A DNA stretch of 13,289 bases from VBDM01 sp041496705 (GTDB lineage: Bacteria; Pseudomonadota; Gammaproteobacteria; Burkholderiales; SG8-39): assembly GCA_041496705.1 (NCBI GenBank), contig JBGQFD010000099.1:1-13289 (forward strand), written 5' to 3'. The notes below the pieces were generated by a model. That model ran no database searches. It saw nothing but the letters and a program-made list of their open reading frames with translations, and was not told the DNA's origin. A program made the position numbers and the translations under genes. This document shows positions 1 to 6,559 of the stretch, in pieces. The stretch's first letter is position 1. Every line of letters begins with the position of its first letter.

Positions 1-1032
1 GAGCCGGAGAATGGCGGGGTCGCACAAGGCCTTCTGCAACGCGGCGTTGTGGACGCTCAAGCTCTGCTGCTTTTCCTCGGCGAGCACGCGGAGGTGTTCC
101 GCGACGTTGCCCGCAAGCGCCCCCAGATCCACGACTTCGCGCACCGGCTGGGTCGCACCCGAATCGGCGCGTGTGAGCATCAGAAGGCTGTCCACAAGCC
201 GGGTGAGCCGATCGACTTCCTCCAGCATGCTGCCAATGACGTCCCGGTACGCCCCCGGGCCGAGCGGAGCTTGAAGCGCAATTTCACCCACGCTGCGCAT
301 CGCCGTCAGCGGCGTGCGCAACTCGTGAGATGCGTCCGACGTGAACCGGCGAAGGCGATCGAAGGAATCGTGCAGACGCGACAGCGTGTCGTTGAACACC
401 GTTGCGAGGTGCCCGAATTCATCCCGCGGATTCCCAACCGGGAGCCGTTCACCGAGCGAATCCGCGGTGATGTCCCGCGCCTTGTCCGCCATGGCGCCGA
501 CCGGCAGGAGAACGCGTCCGGCGAGGAAATAGCCTGCGGCGATCGCCAGCCCGACGGCGAAGGGAACGCCCATCGCAAGGATCGCGGCGAGCGTCCAGAG
601 CGTGCGGCGGAAGGACGTTTCCTCCATCGCGGCGGCGATGTGATAGGAAGGGTCCGCCACCGCCTGCACTCGATAGCTGCGCCCGTCCGGCGCGGTCCAG
701 GATGCAGCCGGCATCGAACCTCCGCCTTTCAGTGCGCGAGCGAGGCCTTCCCGCTCCCACCCTTCGGTTTGATGGCGCAGATTACCGTCCTCGGCAATCC
801 GGAACAGCGTGATACCCGATTCGGAGGCCAGGTCCTTCAGTTCCCAAGGCTCATTGTGGTAGACCCAATCGATCGTGGTCAGCTCGCGAAGCAACTGGCG
901 GTCGAGCTCCTCGAAAAGGCGCACCCGGACGAATAGCAGGAATCCGGCGGCGAACGCGCATACGATGAGCATCAGCACGCCGGCATTCCAGAGCGTGAGG
1001 CGGGAGCGCACGCTCAAGGGGCCAGCTTTCAT
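1..1032 (-). CDS. Two-component sensor histidine kinase, C-terminus cut by window start
   Basis: Inner-membrane sensor kinase partnered with the adjacent response regulator. 344 codons are visible. In order: a short cytoplasmic N-terminus, a hydrophobic segment at about residues 13-35, a periplasmic stretch of about 110 residues, a second membrane segment at about 145-168, a HAMP linker at about 170-222, and a dimerisation/phosphoacceptor helix with the H-box SHELRTPL, its His being residue 236. Sequence stops about 100 residues after the H-box, so the N, G1, F and G2 boxes of the ATP-binding domain lie outside the window. The ATG (1030-1032) overlaps the regulator's TGA as ATGA, with GGAGG upstream, which implies translational coupling. 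The architecture resembles CusS/QseC/TctE-type kinases. The small periplasmic domain shows no motif I can tie to a ligand, so the signal is unknown. Confidence 0.93.
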   Translation of the reverse strand, partial: MKAGPLSVRSRLTLWNAGVLMLIVCAFAAGFLLFVRVRLFEELDRQLLRELTTIDWVYHNEPWELKDLASESGITLFRIAEDGNLRHQTEGWEREGLARALKGGGSMPAASWTAPDGRSYRVQAVADPSYHIAAAMEETSFRRTLWTLAAILAMGVPFAVGLAIAAGYFLAGRVLLPVGAMADKARDITADSLGERLPVGNPRDEFGHLATVFNDTLSRLHDSFDRLRRFTSDASHELRTPLTAMRSVGEIALQAPLGPGAYRDVIGSMLEEVDRLTRLVDSLLMLTRADSGATQPVREVVDLGALAGNVAEHLRVLAEEKQQSLSVHNAALQKALCDPAILRL

Positions 1033-1712
1033 TCGTGCCTTCCTCCCAGAACGAATCCCACGCCGCGAACCGTGTGCAGCAGTTTTCTGTCGAACGGTTC
1101 GTCGATCTTCCGGCGCAGCCGCGCGATCGTGACATCGATGACGTTGTCGAGCGGCGTGGCGCGCGCGCCGACGTGCCACACATCCCGGGCGAGCATTTCC
1201 CGCGAAACGATGCGGCCCCGGTGACGGAGCAGGCACTCGAGAATCTCGAATTCCTTCCCGGTCAATTCCAGGGACTGTTTCCCTCTCGCTACCTTTCGCG
1301 TGGTCAGGTTCATCCGGAGGTCCTCGTGCTGCAGTTGCAGGACCGGATCCGTGCGCCCACGGCGAAGCAGCGCGCGGATTCGCGCAAACAGCTCGGGGAA
1401 CGTGAACGGTTTGACGAGATAGTCGTCGGCGCCTCTATCCAGACCGAGCACGCGATCCTCGATGGCATCCTTAGCGGTGAGGACAAACACGGGCGTCGAA
1501 ACTCTTCGCTTGCGCAAGGTGGTGAGAACGTCGATGCCGTCGCGCCGCGGGAGCATAAGATCGAGCAGCACCAGGTCGAACGTATCCCGGCTCGCGAGGA
1601 GGAAGCCCTCTTCGCCGTCGGCAGCCATGCGGACTTCGTAGTGTTCGGCTTCGAGCCCTTCCTGCAGCGCTTTTGCGACTTTTTTCTCGTCCTCGATGAC
1701 CAGGATGCGCAC
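1029..1712 (-). CDS. OmpR/PhoB-family response regulator
   Basis: DNA-binding response regulator of 227 aa, full length for the family. The receiver domain (about 1-118) has the acidic pair E7/D8, phospho-acceptor Asp51 in LLDLMLP, Thr79 and Lys101 in LVKPF. The winged-helix effector domain (about 125-225) carries the typical ELTGKEFEILECL and TVRGVGF segments. The start is GTG (1710-1712 on the complement), chosen because the receiver domain begins there (RILVIEDE) and GGAG lies 6 bases upstream. It is co-transcribed with, and overlaps, the sensor kinase. By similarity it falls near CusR/CopR/QseB/TctD-type regulators; the subgroup is not resolved from sequence alone. Its closest plausible target is its own promoter region, shared with the divergent secreted beta-propeller gene; that is inference. 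Confidence 0.95.
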   Translation of the reverse strand: MRILVIEDEKKVAKALQEGLEAEHYEVRMAADGEEGFLLASRDTFDLVLLDLMLPRRDGIDVLTTLRKRRVSTPVFVLTAKDAIEDRVLGLDRGADDYLVKPFTFPELFARIRALLRRGRTDPVLQLQHEDLRMNLTTRKVARGKQSLELTGKEFEILECLLRHRGRIVSREMLARDVWHVGARATPLDNVIDVTIARLRRKIDEPFDRKLLHTVRGVGFVLGGRHE

Positions 1713-1741
1713 GGCAGGCTCCGCTGCGGGAACTTGCCGAC

Positions 1742-1747
1742 AGTATA
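1742..1747 (-). promoter_or_regulatory. Candidate -10 element of the response regulator/kinase operon
   Basis: On the minus strand the hexamer TATACT (5 of 6 to the sigma-70 -10 consensus) lies 29 bases upstream of the GTG start. This would give a 5' leader of roughly 22 bases that contains the GGAG ribosome site. No convincing -35 hexamer lies at 16-18 bp spacing, as expected if the response regulator or another activator assists. This is a position-and-consensus call only. Confidence 0.4.
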
Positions 1748-2113
1748 GGCATTGTTGCGCGGCAAGGAAAAATGCCGATCCGGTTCATTGACCGCGCTAT
1801 CGAGCCTGTCGGCGTTCACCCGGATTTCAGGCAAAGCGTGAAGGTGTCCGGTCAACTCGTTGTTTTATAGATTTTCGAACCTGGACCCCTACCTCGGGGC
1901 CAACCTGTCAGTTTTTTAAGGTGCACTCCGAAAAGAAATCCCTCAGAGTGGGCAGGCAGTAGCGGGCAGTGCAAACCCAAGCGGACTGTCGATCCGAGGG
2001 CTGAATCCGCGGCACCGGAGGAAAGCCAGGAAACAAGCGCGAGGTGCGTCACGCTGGCGATGCTGGGTCGGCACGCGCGCGCGTCTTGAAAAAAAGCGTC
2101 ATTCACCTTGTAT

Positions 2114-2120
2114 AAGGAGG
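2114..2120 (+). promoter_or_regulatory. Strong ribosome-binding site of the beta-propeller gene
   Basis: AAGGAGG, near-perfectly complementary to the 16S 3' end, lies 7 bases before the ATG at 2128. It fixes the start codon and suggests high translation. Confidence 0.85.
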
Positions 2121-2127
2121 CAGCAAA

Positions 2128-3564
2128 ATGTTTGCAAGATTCTCTTCTCGCACTTTGATCACCGGGCTCCTCGCGGCGCCGGCGTTTTTCGGAGCGTCGC
2201 TCACGACCTCCGGCGCCGCGCTGGCAGCGTGCACCGGACCCGGAGCACCGACAAACACGGAAACAAAATGCCTGACCGCGGTACAGATACCGGGCAACCC
2301 GCTGCGCTCGTACGACATCAGCTGGGTCAATCCGCACCGCGCCGAGTACTACCTCGCCGACCGCTCGAACTCGGGCATCGACATCATCGACACCCGCACG
2401 CTGACCTTCAAGCGCACCCTCGGCAAGGGCAAATTCGTGGGCGTCAAGCTCAACGCTGCCGGCACCGCGGTGAACAACGACATCTCCGGACCCGACGGCG
2501 TCGTGACGCACGGCCGGTGGCTCTACGCCGGCGACGGCGATAGCACGCTCAAGGTGTTCGATCTCGATGCGCCTGACGCTTCTGCTCTCAAACAAACAAT
2601 TCCCACCGGCACCCCGAGCGACAACCGAGTTGACGAAATGGCGCTGACGACAAACGGTGAGCATCTCCTCACCGTGAACAACGCCGCCGAGCCGCGGCCC
2701 TTCGCGAACCTGTTCGCGGCGAACGGCGACCGGGGCCATAGCTCGGTCCTGAACCTCAGCAGGATCACTATTGACGCCGCACTTTTCCCGGGCACCCCGG
2801 CGATCGAGCAGCCGACCTGGGATCCCAAGACTAGGCGTTTCTATGCGTCGGTGCCGATCCTCGGGAAACCGGGGGGATGCGGTATCGGTGTGACCTGCGA
2901 CGGCGGGCTGATGGTGATCGATCCGGCCACCGTCACGCCGGGGGCCATGGAGCTCGGTGCTTTCAATCCAGCCTCGAACACCGGCGTCCTGCAGCTCAGC
3001 GACTGCGGACCCAACGGCGCCACGGTTGGACCGCACGACAATCTGCTGCTGGGCTGCACGCTTGCCAACAATCCGACCAACAGGAGCACGCTGGTCATCA
3101 ACGCGACGACCAAGCATTTCTCCCACGTCAACGGCATCGTTGGCTCGGATGAGGTCTGGTTCAACAAGGGCGACGGGCGCTACTACACGGGTTCCAACAG
3201 GAATTGCAAATCGGCGACCGTGTGTTCGGCTGCAGCTGCTGACCAGGCGGCAGTGCTCGGCGTGATCGACGGGACCAGCGTCCTGATCGAAACCATCCCG
3301 CAGTCGTCCGGCTCGCACTCGGTGGCGGCCGACTCTAGGCGCAACTACATCTTCGTTCCGCAGTCGGCGCCTGTTGCTGTAGTCGGTGCGGGCGGCGATA
3401 CGACGGCGGTGGGTGCGGGGATCTGCGGCAGCAACAACGGCTGCATCGGTGTCTACGTGCACGATGTCGACCGCGATCGCGACGGCCACGATCGCGACGA
3501 CCACGATCGGCACGAACGCGACCGTGACGGCCGCGATCGCGACGACCACGATCACGACCACTGA
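2128..3564 (+). CDS. Secreted beta-propeller protein with Asp/His-rich C-terminal tail
   Basis: Predicted exported protein of 478 aa. The N-terminus is a signal peptide: R4/R8, a hydrophobic stretch from about 10 to 33, then ALA-AC around 31-35. The last part, LAAC, also fits a lipobox with Cys35, so either a soluble periplasmic protein or a lipoprotein is possible. The body (about 50-440) has repeated strand-rich segments such as SNSGIDIIDTRT, DSTLKVFDLD and GLMVIDPAT. These are typical of YncE/lactonase-like seven-bladed propellers, and paired cysteines suggest disulfides. Residues 445-478 are an extreme tail: 15 Asp, 7 His and 8 Arg in 34 residues, a plausible metal-binding or polyelectrolyte segment. 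No catalytic motif is recognised. The gene diverges from a two-component system, which may control it. It is monocistronic: a strong terminator follows. Fold call is moderately sure; function unknown. Confidence 0.88.
   Translation: MFARFSSRTLITGLLAAPAFFGASLTTSGAALAACTGPGAPTNTETKCLTAVQIPGNPLRSYDISWVNPHRAEYYLADRSNSGIDIIDTRTLTFKRTLGKGKFVGVKLNAAGTAVNNDISGPDGVVTHGRWLYAGDGDSTLKVFDLDAPDASALKQTIPTGTPSDNRVDEMALTTNGEHLLTVNNAAEPRPFANLFAANGDRGHSSVLNLSRITIDAALFPGTPAIEQPTWDPKTRRFYASVPILGKPGGCGIGVTCDGGLMVIDPATVTPGAMELGAFNPASNTGVLQLSDCGPNGATVGPHDNLLLGCTLANNPTNRSTLVINATTKHFSHVNGIVGSDEVWFNKGDGRYYTGSNRNCKSATVCSAAAADQAAVLGVIDGTSVLIETIPQSSGSHSVAADSRRNYIFVPQSAPVAVVGAGGDTTAVGAGICGSNNGCIGVYVHDVDRDRDGHDRDDHDRHERDRDGRDRDDHDHDH
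3481..3553 (+). repeat. 28 bp near-perfect direct repeat encoding the Asp/His/Arg tail
   Basis: Bases 3481-3508 recur at 3526-3553 (45 bp offset, 15 codons) with a single mismatch; 19 bases (3490-3508 and 3535-3553) are identical. The repeat keeps the reading frame and encodes D-G-(H/R)-D-R-D-D-H-D-x units. This points to tail growth by in-frame slippage or unequal exchange. CGATCG and GATCGCGAC sub-repeats fill the rest of 3463-3561. Confidence 0.8.
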
Positions 3565-3615
3565 GGTTTTTACGTCGCCCTGCGTTGACGGGTGACGGGC
3601 AGCTCTAGTACGGGA

Positions 3616-3652
3616 TCGGCGGGCGCCGCAGGGCGCCCGCCGATTTTTATTT
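3616..3652 (+). terminator. Rho-independent terminator after the beta-propeller gene
   Basis: A perfect 12 bp GC-rich stem (3616-3627 pairing with 3632-3643), loop GCAG (3628-3631), is followed by TTTTTATTT. It is oriented for the plus strand, 51 bases after the stop codon. It lies between convergent genes; the minus-strand side of the stem has no T tract. Confidence 0.92.
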
Positions 3653-3658
3653 GCGCAT

Positions 3659-3677
3659 CGCCGGCCTTGCGCCGGCG
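3659..3677. repeat. Second hairpin between convergent genes
   Basis: CGCCGGC (3659-3665) pairs perfectly with GCCGGCG (3671-3677) around a 5-base loop, directly after the stop of the minus-strand MAPEG gene. It lacks a T tract in the minus direction, so it is at most a weak or Rho-assisted stop or an mRNA 3'-end stabiliser. Confidence 0.45.
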
Positions 3678-3685
3678 GCCGCGCG

Positions 3686-4075
3686 CTACTTCACCAGCTG
3701 GGCAAAGATCAGGATCAGCCCGATCACCGAGACAAACCACACGATGGTGCGCAGCCAGATGATGCCCGCAACGTAGATCACCGCGTAGGCGACGCGCGCC
3801 CAGAGGAAGATCTGCGCGCCGAGCAGCGTCATGTCGTTGGTTTTGCCGGCGATGATCGCCACCAGCACCAGCGGCGCGAACAGCGCGATGTTCTCGAGCA
3901 TGTTGAGGTGTGCGCGGCACGCGCGGCCGCCCCAGCCCGCGATCTTGGGCATGTCGTCGCGGTTGCCCACGAGCTTCATCAGGCCCACCTGCAGGTACGC
4001 TCCGGTGGCCGCCACCAGCATCTGCACGACCATCAGCGCCACGGCCCACACGAGCAGCATCAGTTCCGGTTTCAT
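3686..4075 (-). CDS. MAPEG-family small integral membrane protein
   Basis: Protein of 129 aa with about four hydrophobic segments (roughly 4-26, 56-78, 83-104 and 106-127), the size and topology of bacterial MAPEG proteins. The family hallmark is visible after the first loop: RACRAHLNMLENIALFAPLV (residues 51-70), with the Arg-x-x-x-x-Asn and Glu-Asn-x-x-x-Phe pattern that contributes to glutathione binding in eukaryotic members. Bacterial members may act in glutathione-dependent conjugation or peroxidase chemistry; activity here is not provable. AGGGGGAG just before the ATG supports the start. It lies 77 bp downstream of the CocE-like gene on the same strand, so it could be the last gene of that operon or separately transcribed. 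Confidence 0.88.
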   Translation of the reverse strand: MKPELMLLVWAVALMVVQMLVAATGAYLQVGLMKLVGNRDDMPKIAGWGGRACRAHLNMLENIALFAPLVLVAIIAGKTNDMTLLGAQIFLWARVAYAVIYVAGIIWLRTIVWFVSVIGLILIFAQLVK

Positions 4076-4152
4076 GACTCCCCCTTTGTGGTTATGGGAA
4101 CAGCGGCGCTATGGTACGCCTGATGCCGGTTCGGCGGCACCTCCCGGTTTTT

Positions 4153-5859
4153 CTAGCGCGCCGGGAGCACCGGCAGCAGCAGGTAAGAGGCGCGCGTGCC
4201 GCCGCTGTATACGATGTGCGTTCCCCCGAAGACTTCCGGAGGCCGGTCGCGAGGGTCGTCGTGAAGGAACCAGCCCGAGCCCCGCTGCGCGCCGGCTTCG
4301 CCTTCGCGCTCGAAGTCCTTGCCCTGCAGCGTCAGCGCGAGGCGATGGCCCGTCGGCAGCGAAAGGCTCGCCGGCCAGATTTCGATATCGACTTCGTAGG
4401 CCTCGCCGGGATTGAGCTTCTGCGCCTCGTCGTGCGCGTGCAGCGGTTGATATTCGGTGGAGCGTTTCGCGTCGAGCTTGCGCTGCGACACGCGCAGCCA
4501 GCCCTGGGACACGGGCGACTTCGGTTCGACCGCGGAAAGAAAAGTGACTTCCCGTCCCTGCGGGTCGAAAGCGCGCAACGTAGCAAAGAGGTCCATGTCT
4601 TCGGTGCTGGAGGACACGAAGAGCTTTGCCTTGATCGGGCCGGCGAATTCGATCTCGCGCGCGAGCGGCGCGGTGCTGAAGGTCACGCCCTCACCGATGG
4701 CTGCGTAGCTCGCGTTCGCCATTTGACCGGGCGCATCGGCGCCCAGCGTGAGATTCGAGGCATCGAGGTAGAGCCTGGTCCACTGCGTTCCGCTGAGCGG
4801 CCATTGCGTGCCGCTCGCGACGCGCTTCACCGTATCGTCGACGGCCCGAACCGCGACTTCCACTTTTGGCTCGCGCTCCCAGCCGTTGTCGATTCCCTTC
4901 AGGTAACGGTCGAAGAATTGTCTTTGCAGCGCGACGTTTTCCGGCTGGAGAAAGCTGAGGAAGTACGAACCGGACTGCACCTTGAGCCATTTCTCCTTCG
5001 AGGCAATGCCCAGATAGCCGAGGAGGGTGCCGCGCAGGTGCAGCCCCAGGCCGCCCCAGTTCGCCACCACCAGCGCCGGGATGTCGATGCGTTCCAGGCG
5101 CGCGCTGCGTTCCTCGTACCAGGGACCATTGAGCGGGCGCGCGAGGAGGTTCTCGATATAGTCCTCGCGGTTTGCCGCGAGCTCGGGCGGCGACAGGCTC
5201 TCAGGCCCGGTATTGCGCTCGCCGCTGTCGATGTCGGTGAGCGGTGTGTCCGGGTTGCCATGTTGGTTGCGCAGCACGCTGCGGTTCCACCAGCGCCGGA
5301 GAAAGCCGCTGCCGAGGATGCCGCCCTGGCGCGTGCGGTCGCGGTAGAAGTCGTACGTGCCCTGCCAAGGGAGCATCGCAACGAGGTGCGGCGGGCGCTC
5401 GGCGGCGATCATCCACTGGCCGGCCGCGTAGTAGGAGATGCCGAGCAGGCCGACCTTGCCGTTCGACCAGGGCTGCACGCCGGCCCACTCGATGGCGGCG
5501 TAGAAGTCGCGGAATTCCGCCGGCGAATTGACGGCTAGCCTTCCCGAGGACTTGCCTGAGCCACGCGAATCGACCTTCACCACGACGTAGCCCTGCGGCG
5601 CCCACATTTCCGGATCGGGCGTCTCGAACACGAGATACTTGCATGAGGAGGCCTTGAGGATCTCCGGATGGCGGCGCTTGAGCGCCTCCCAGGCCTCGGG
5701 CATGAACTGCGACAGGTGCACGTCCTTGCCGTAGGGACCGAGCGTCATGAGCACGGGGAATTTTCCTGGCGCATCGGGACGAAACACGTTCGCGTGCAGG
5801 TTCGCGCCGTCGCGCATCGGCACGGCCACGTCCTTGTCCAGGCGCATGCGATGCGTCAT
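4153..5859 (-). CDS. CocE/NonD (X-Pro dipeptidyl-peptidase S15) family hydrolase with altered catalytic triad
   Basis: Protein of 568 aa, normal length for the alpha/beta-hydrolase family of cocaine esterase and relatives, which cleave esters or amides. N-terminal features: MRDGANLHANVFRP, the oxyanion-side DSRGSGKSSG, and the nucleophile elbow GISYY with Ser142. The C-terminal jelly-roll domain (about 330-568) includes WPASLSLPTGHRLAL. The Asp and His loops deviate from family patterns as I recall them: WGGLGLHLRG has Gly270 where WSDQGLHTRG carries Asp, and KVQSG has Gln295 where VHGG carries His, 25 residues later in both cases. Hydrolase activity may therefore be lost or rewired. The start is set by ATGA overlap with the upstream cupin gene. 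An open frame extends further 5' but is the antisense-like second frame of the cupin. No signal peptide, so cytoplasmic. Confidence 0.9.
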   Translation of the reverse strand: MTHRMRLDKDVAVPMRDGANLHANVFRPDAPGKFPVLMTLGPYGKDVHLSQFMPEAWEALKRRHPEILKASSCKYLVFETPDPEMWAPQGYVVVKVDSRGSGKSSGRLAVNSPAEFRDFYAAIEWAGVQPWSNGKVGLLGISYYAAGQWMIAAERPPHLVAMLPWQGTYDFYRDRTRQGGILGSGFLRRWWNRSVLRNQHGNPDTPLTDIDSGERNTGPESLSPPELAANREDYIENLLARPLNGPWYEERSARLERIDIPALVVANWGGLGLHLRGTLLGYLGIASKEKWLKVQSGSYFLSFLQPENVALQRQFFDRYLKGIDNGWEREPKVEVAVRAVDDTVKRVASGTQWPLSGTQWTRLYLDASNLTLGADAPGQMANASYAAIGEGVTFSTAPLAREIEFAGPIKAKLFVSSSTEDMDLFATLRAFDPQGREVTFLSAVEPKSPVSQGWLRVSQRKLDAKRSTEYQPLHAHDEAQKLNPGEAYEVDIEIWPASLSLPTGHRLALTLQGKDFEREGEAGAQRGSGWFLHDDPRDRPPEVFGGTHIVYSGGTRASYLLLPVLPAR

Positions 5860-6392
5860 GGCCCCGGCCTTGCGGCGACGAGCACGAAGGCGATGGTGCA
5901 GGGCGCGTTGCTGCGGTTGCTCCAGGCATGATTCGTACCGCGCTGCACCAGGCAGTCGCCGGCGCGCAGCAGCACTTCGCCTTCGTCGAGCACCGCGTAG
6001 ATTTCTCCCGAGAGCACGACGCAATAGTCCACCGTGTCGGTCTTATGCATGCCCGGGTGCCTGCGGGTCGCGGCGTCGGCCGCGCGCGTGCCCATGGATG
6101 AAAAGAACGCCTCGGGTTGCAGCGTCGCGAGGCGCATGCTGTCGGGCGGATACTCGATGATGCGGAACACGCTGCCGCCGCCTACTGGCTCGATGCGCCG
6201 CTCGTGCCCGGCGGCATCCGCGGTGCCCGAGTTGTCGGCGGGCACCGAGCGGGTCTCCCACAGCTCGGTGAGCTGCAGGCCACCCGCTTTCTCCAGGAAG
6301 AAACTGTGCGGCGATTCGCCGTCGCTGAGGACCACCGAGCGTCCGTTCGCGTCGTGCCCGGTGACCACCCTTCTGAAGCGCTTGGCCTTCAC
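5856..6392 (-). CDS. Cupin-domain protein
   Basis: Protein of 178 aa. The N-terminal half (1-100) is poorly defined; the C-terminal half is a single cupin_2 barrel. The first cupin motif is HPGMHKTDTVDY through LSGEIY, with His112, His116 and Asp122/Glu130. The second is GDCLVQRGTNHAW with His155. That is a credible metal site. This subgroup often sits beside catabolic enzymes and may be a small dioxygenase, isomerase or ligand sensor; the exact reaction is unknown. The start is GTG (6390-6392 complement) with only a weak ribosome site. No better upstream start is visible, and the first residues MKAKRFRRVVTGHDANGRSV fit homologues as I recall them. Its TGA overlaps the CocE-like ATG, so the two proteins are probably made in balanced amounts. 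Confidence 0.88.
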   Translation of the reverse strand: MKAKRFRRVVTGHDANGRSVVLSDGESPHSFFLEKAGGLQLTELWETRSVPADNSGTADAAGHERRIEPVGGGSVFRIIEYPPDSMRLATLQPEAFFSSMGTRAADAATRRHPGMHKTDTVDYCVVLSGEIYAVLDEGEVLLRAGDCLVQRGTNHAWSNRSNAPCTIAFVLVAARPGP

Positions 6393-6465
6393 TGGAGATC
6401 CGGTAATGGTATTTCTGCTACAAGAACTGCCCGGAAAGCCGCGCCAGACGCGAATCTACGAAAAT

Positions 6466-6481
6466 TGATTCGTCGAATTCA
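6466..6481. promoter_or_regulatory. Imperfect palindrome upstream of the cupin gene
   Basis: An inverted repeat of the form TGATTCG-T-CGAATTCA, with an 11-base perfect core (6468-6478), lies about 75-90 bases before the cupin start in the 167 bp gap (6393-6559) between the amidohydrolase and the cupin. It could be an operator for the cupin-CocE pair. It is AT-richer than its surroundings. No clear -35/-10 pair or terminator was found in the gap. Confidence 0.25.
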
Positions 6482-6559
6482 GGCAGTAGGGAATCGGTTC
6501 ATCACGCACGGTGATAGAGAGAGGATCGGCGTGAAGATTTCGAGCCGAGCCCCGCTAGG

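Larger units (their letters stand above)
1713..2127. promoter_or_regulatory. 415 bp divergent intergenic region
   Basis: This lies between the response regulator (minus) and the beta-propeller gene (plus). It holds the regulator's candidate -10 near its left end. It also holds a GC-rich imperfect hairpin at about 1881-1911 followed by six Ts (1912-1917), an alternating purine-pyrimidine stretch GCGCGCGCG near 2075, and a strong Shine-Dalgarno AAGGAGG at 2114-2120 just before the plus-strand ATG. I could not identify a paired -35/-10 for the plus gene or a clear direct-repeat box for an OmpR-type regulator. I see no convincing small ORF with its own ribosome site. Confidence 0.5.

Noticed and set aside
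49..936. Long plus-strand open frame at the window start
   Set aside because: It lies exactly antisense, codon for codon, to the histidine kinase, whose membrane segments, HAMP region and H-box are clear.
2086..2116. TTGAAA ... TATAAG as sigma-70 promoter of the beta-propeller gene
   Set aside because: Transcription would start downstream of the Shine-Dalgarno at 2114-2120, leaving it out of the mRNA, and the spacer is 19 bp.
3490..3553. Repeats as a CRISPR-like or iteron array
   Set aside because: There are only two long copies, they are in frame, they lie inside a coding region and they lack regular spacers.
1852..3561. 569-codon open frame on the minus strand opposite the beta-propeller gene
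   Set aside because: It is antisense to a gene with a signal peptide, a strong ribosome site and a terminator. Its sequence is Val/Ala/Arg-rich low complexity that mirrors the Asp/His repeat.
4153..6024. Longer CocE-like gene starting at 6024
   Set aside because: The extra 55 residues are Arg/Ala-rich and overlap the cupin domain. The ATGA overlap at 5856-5859 gives a natural start.
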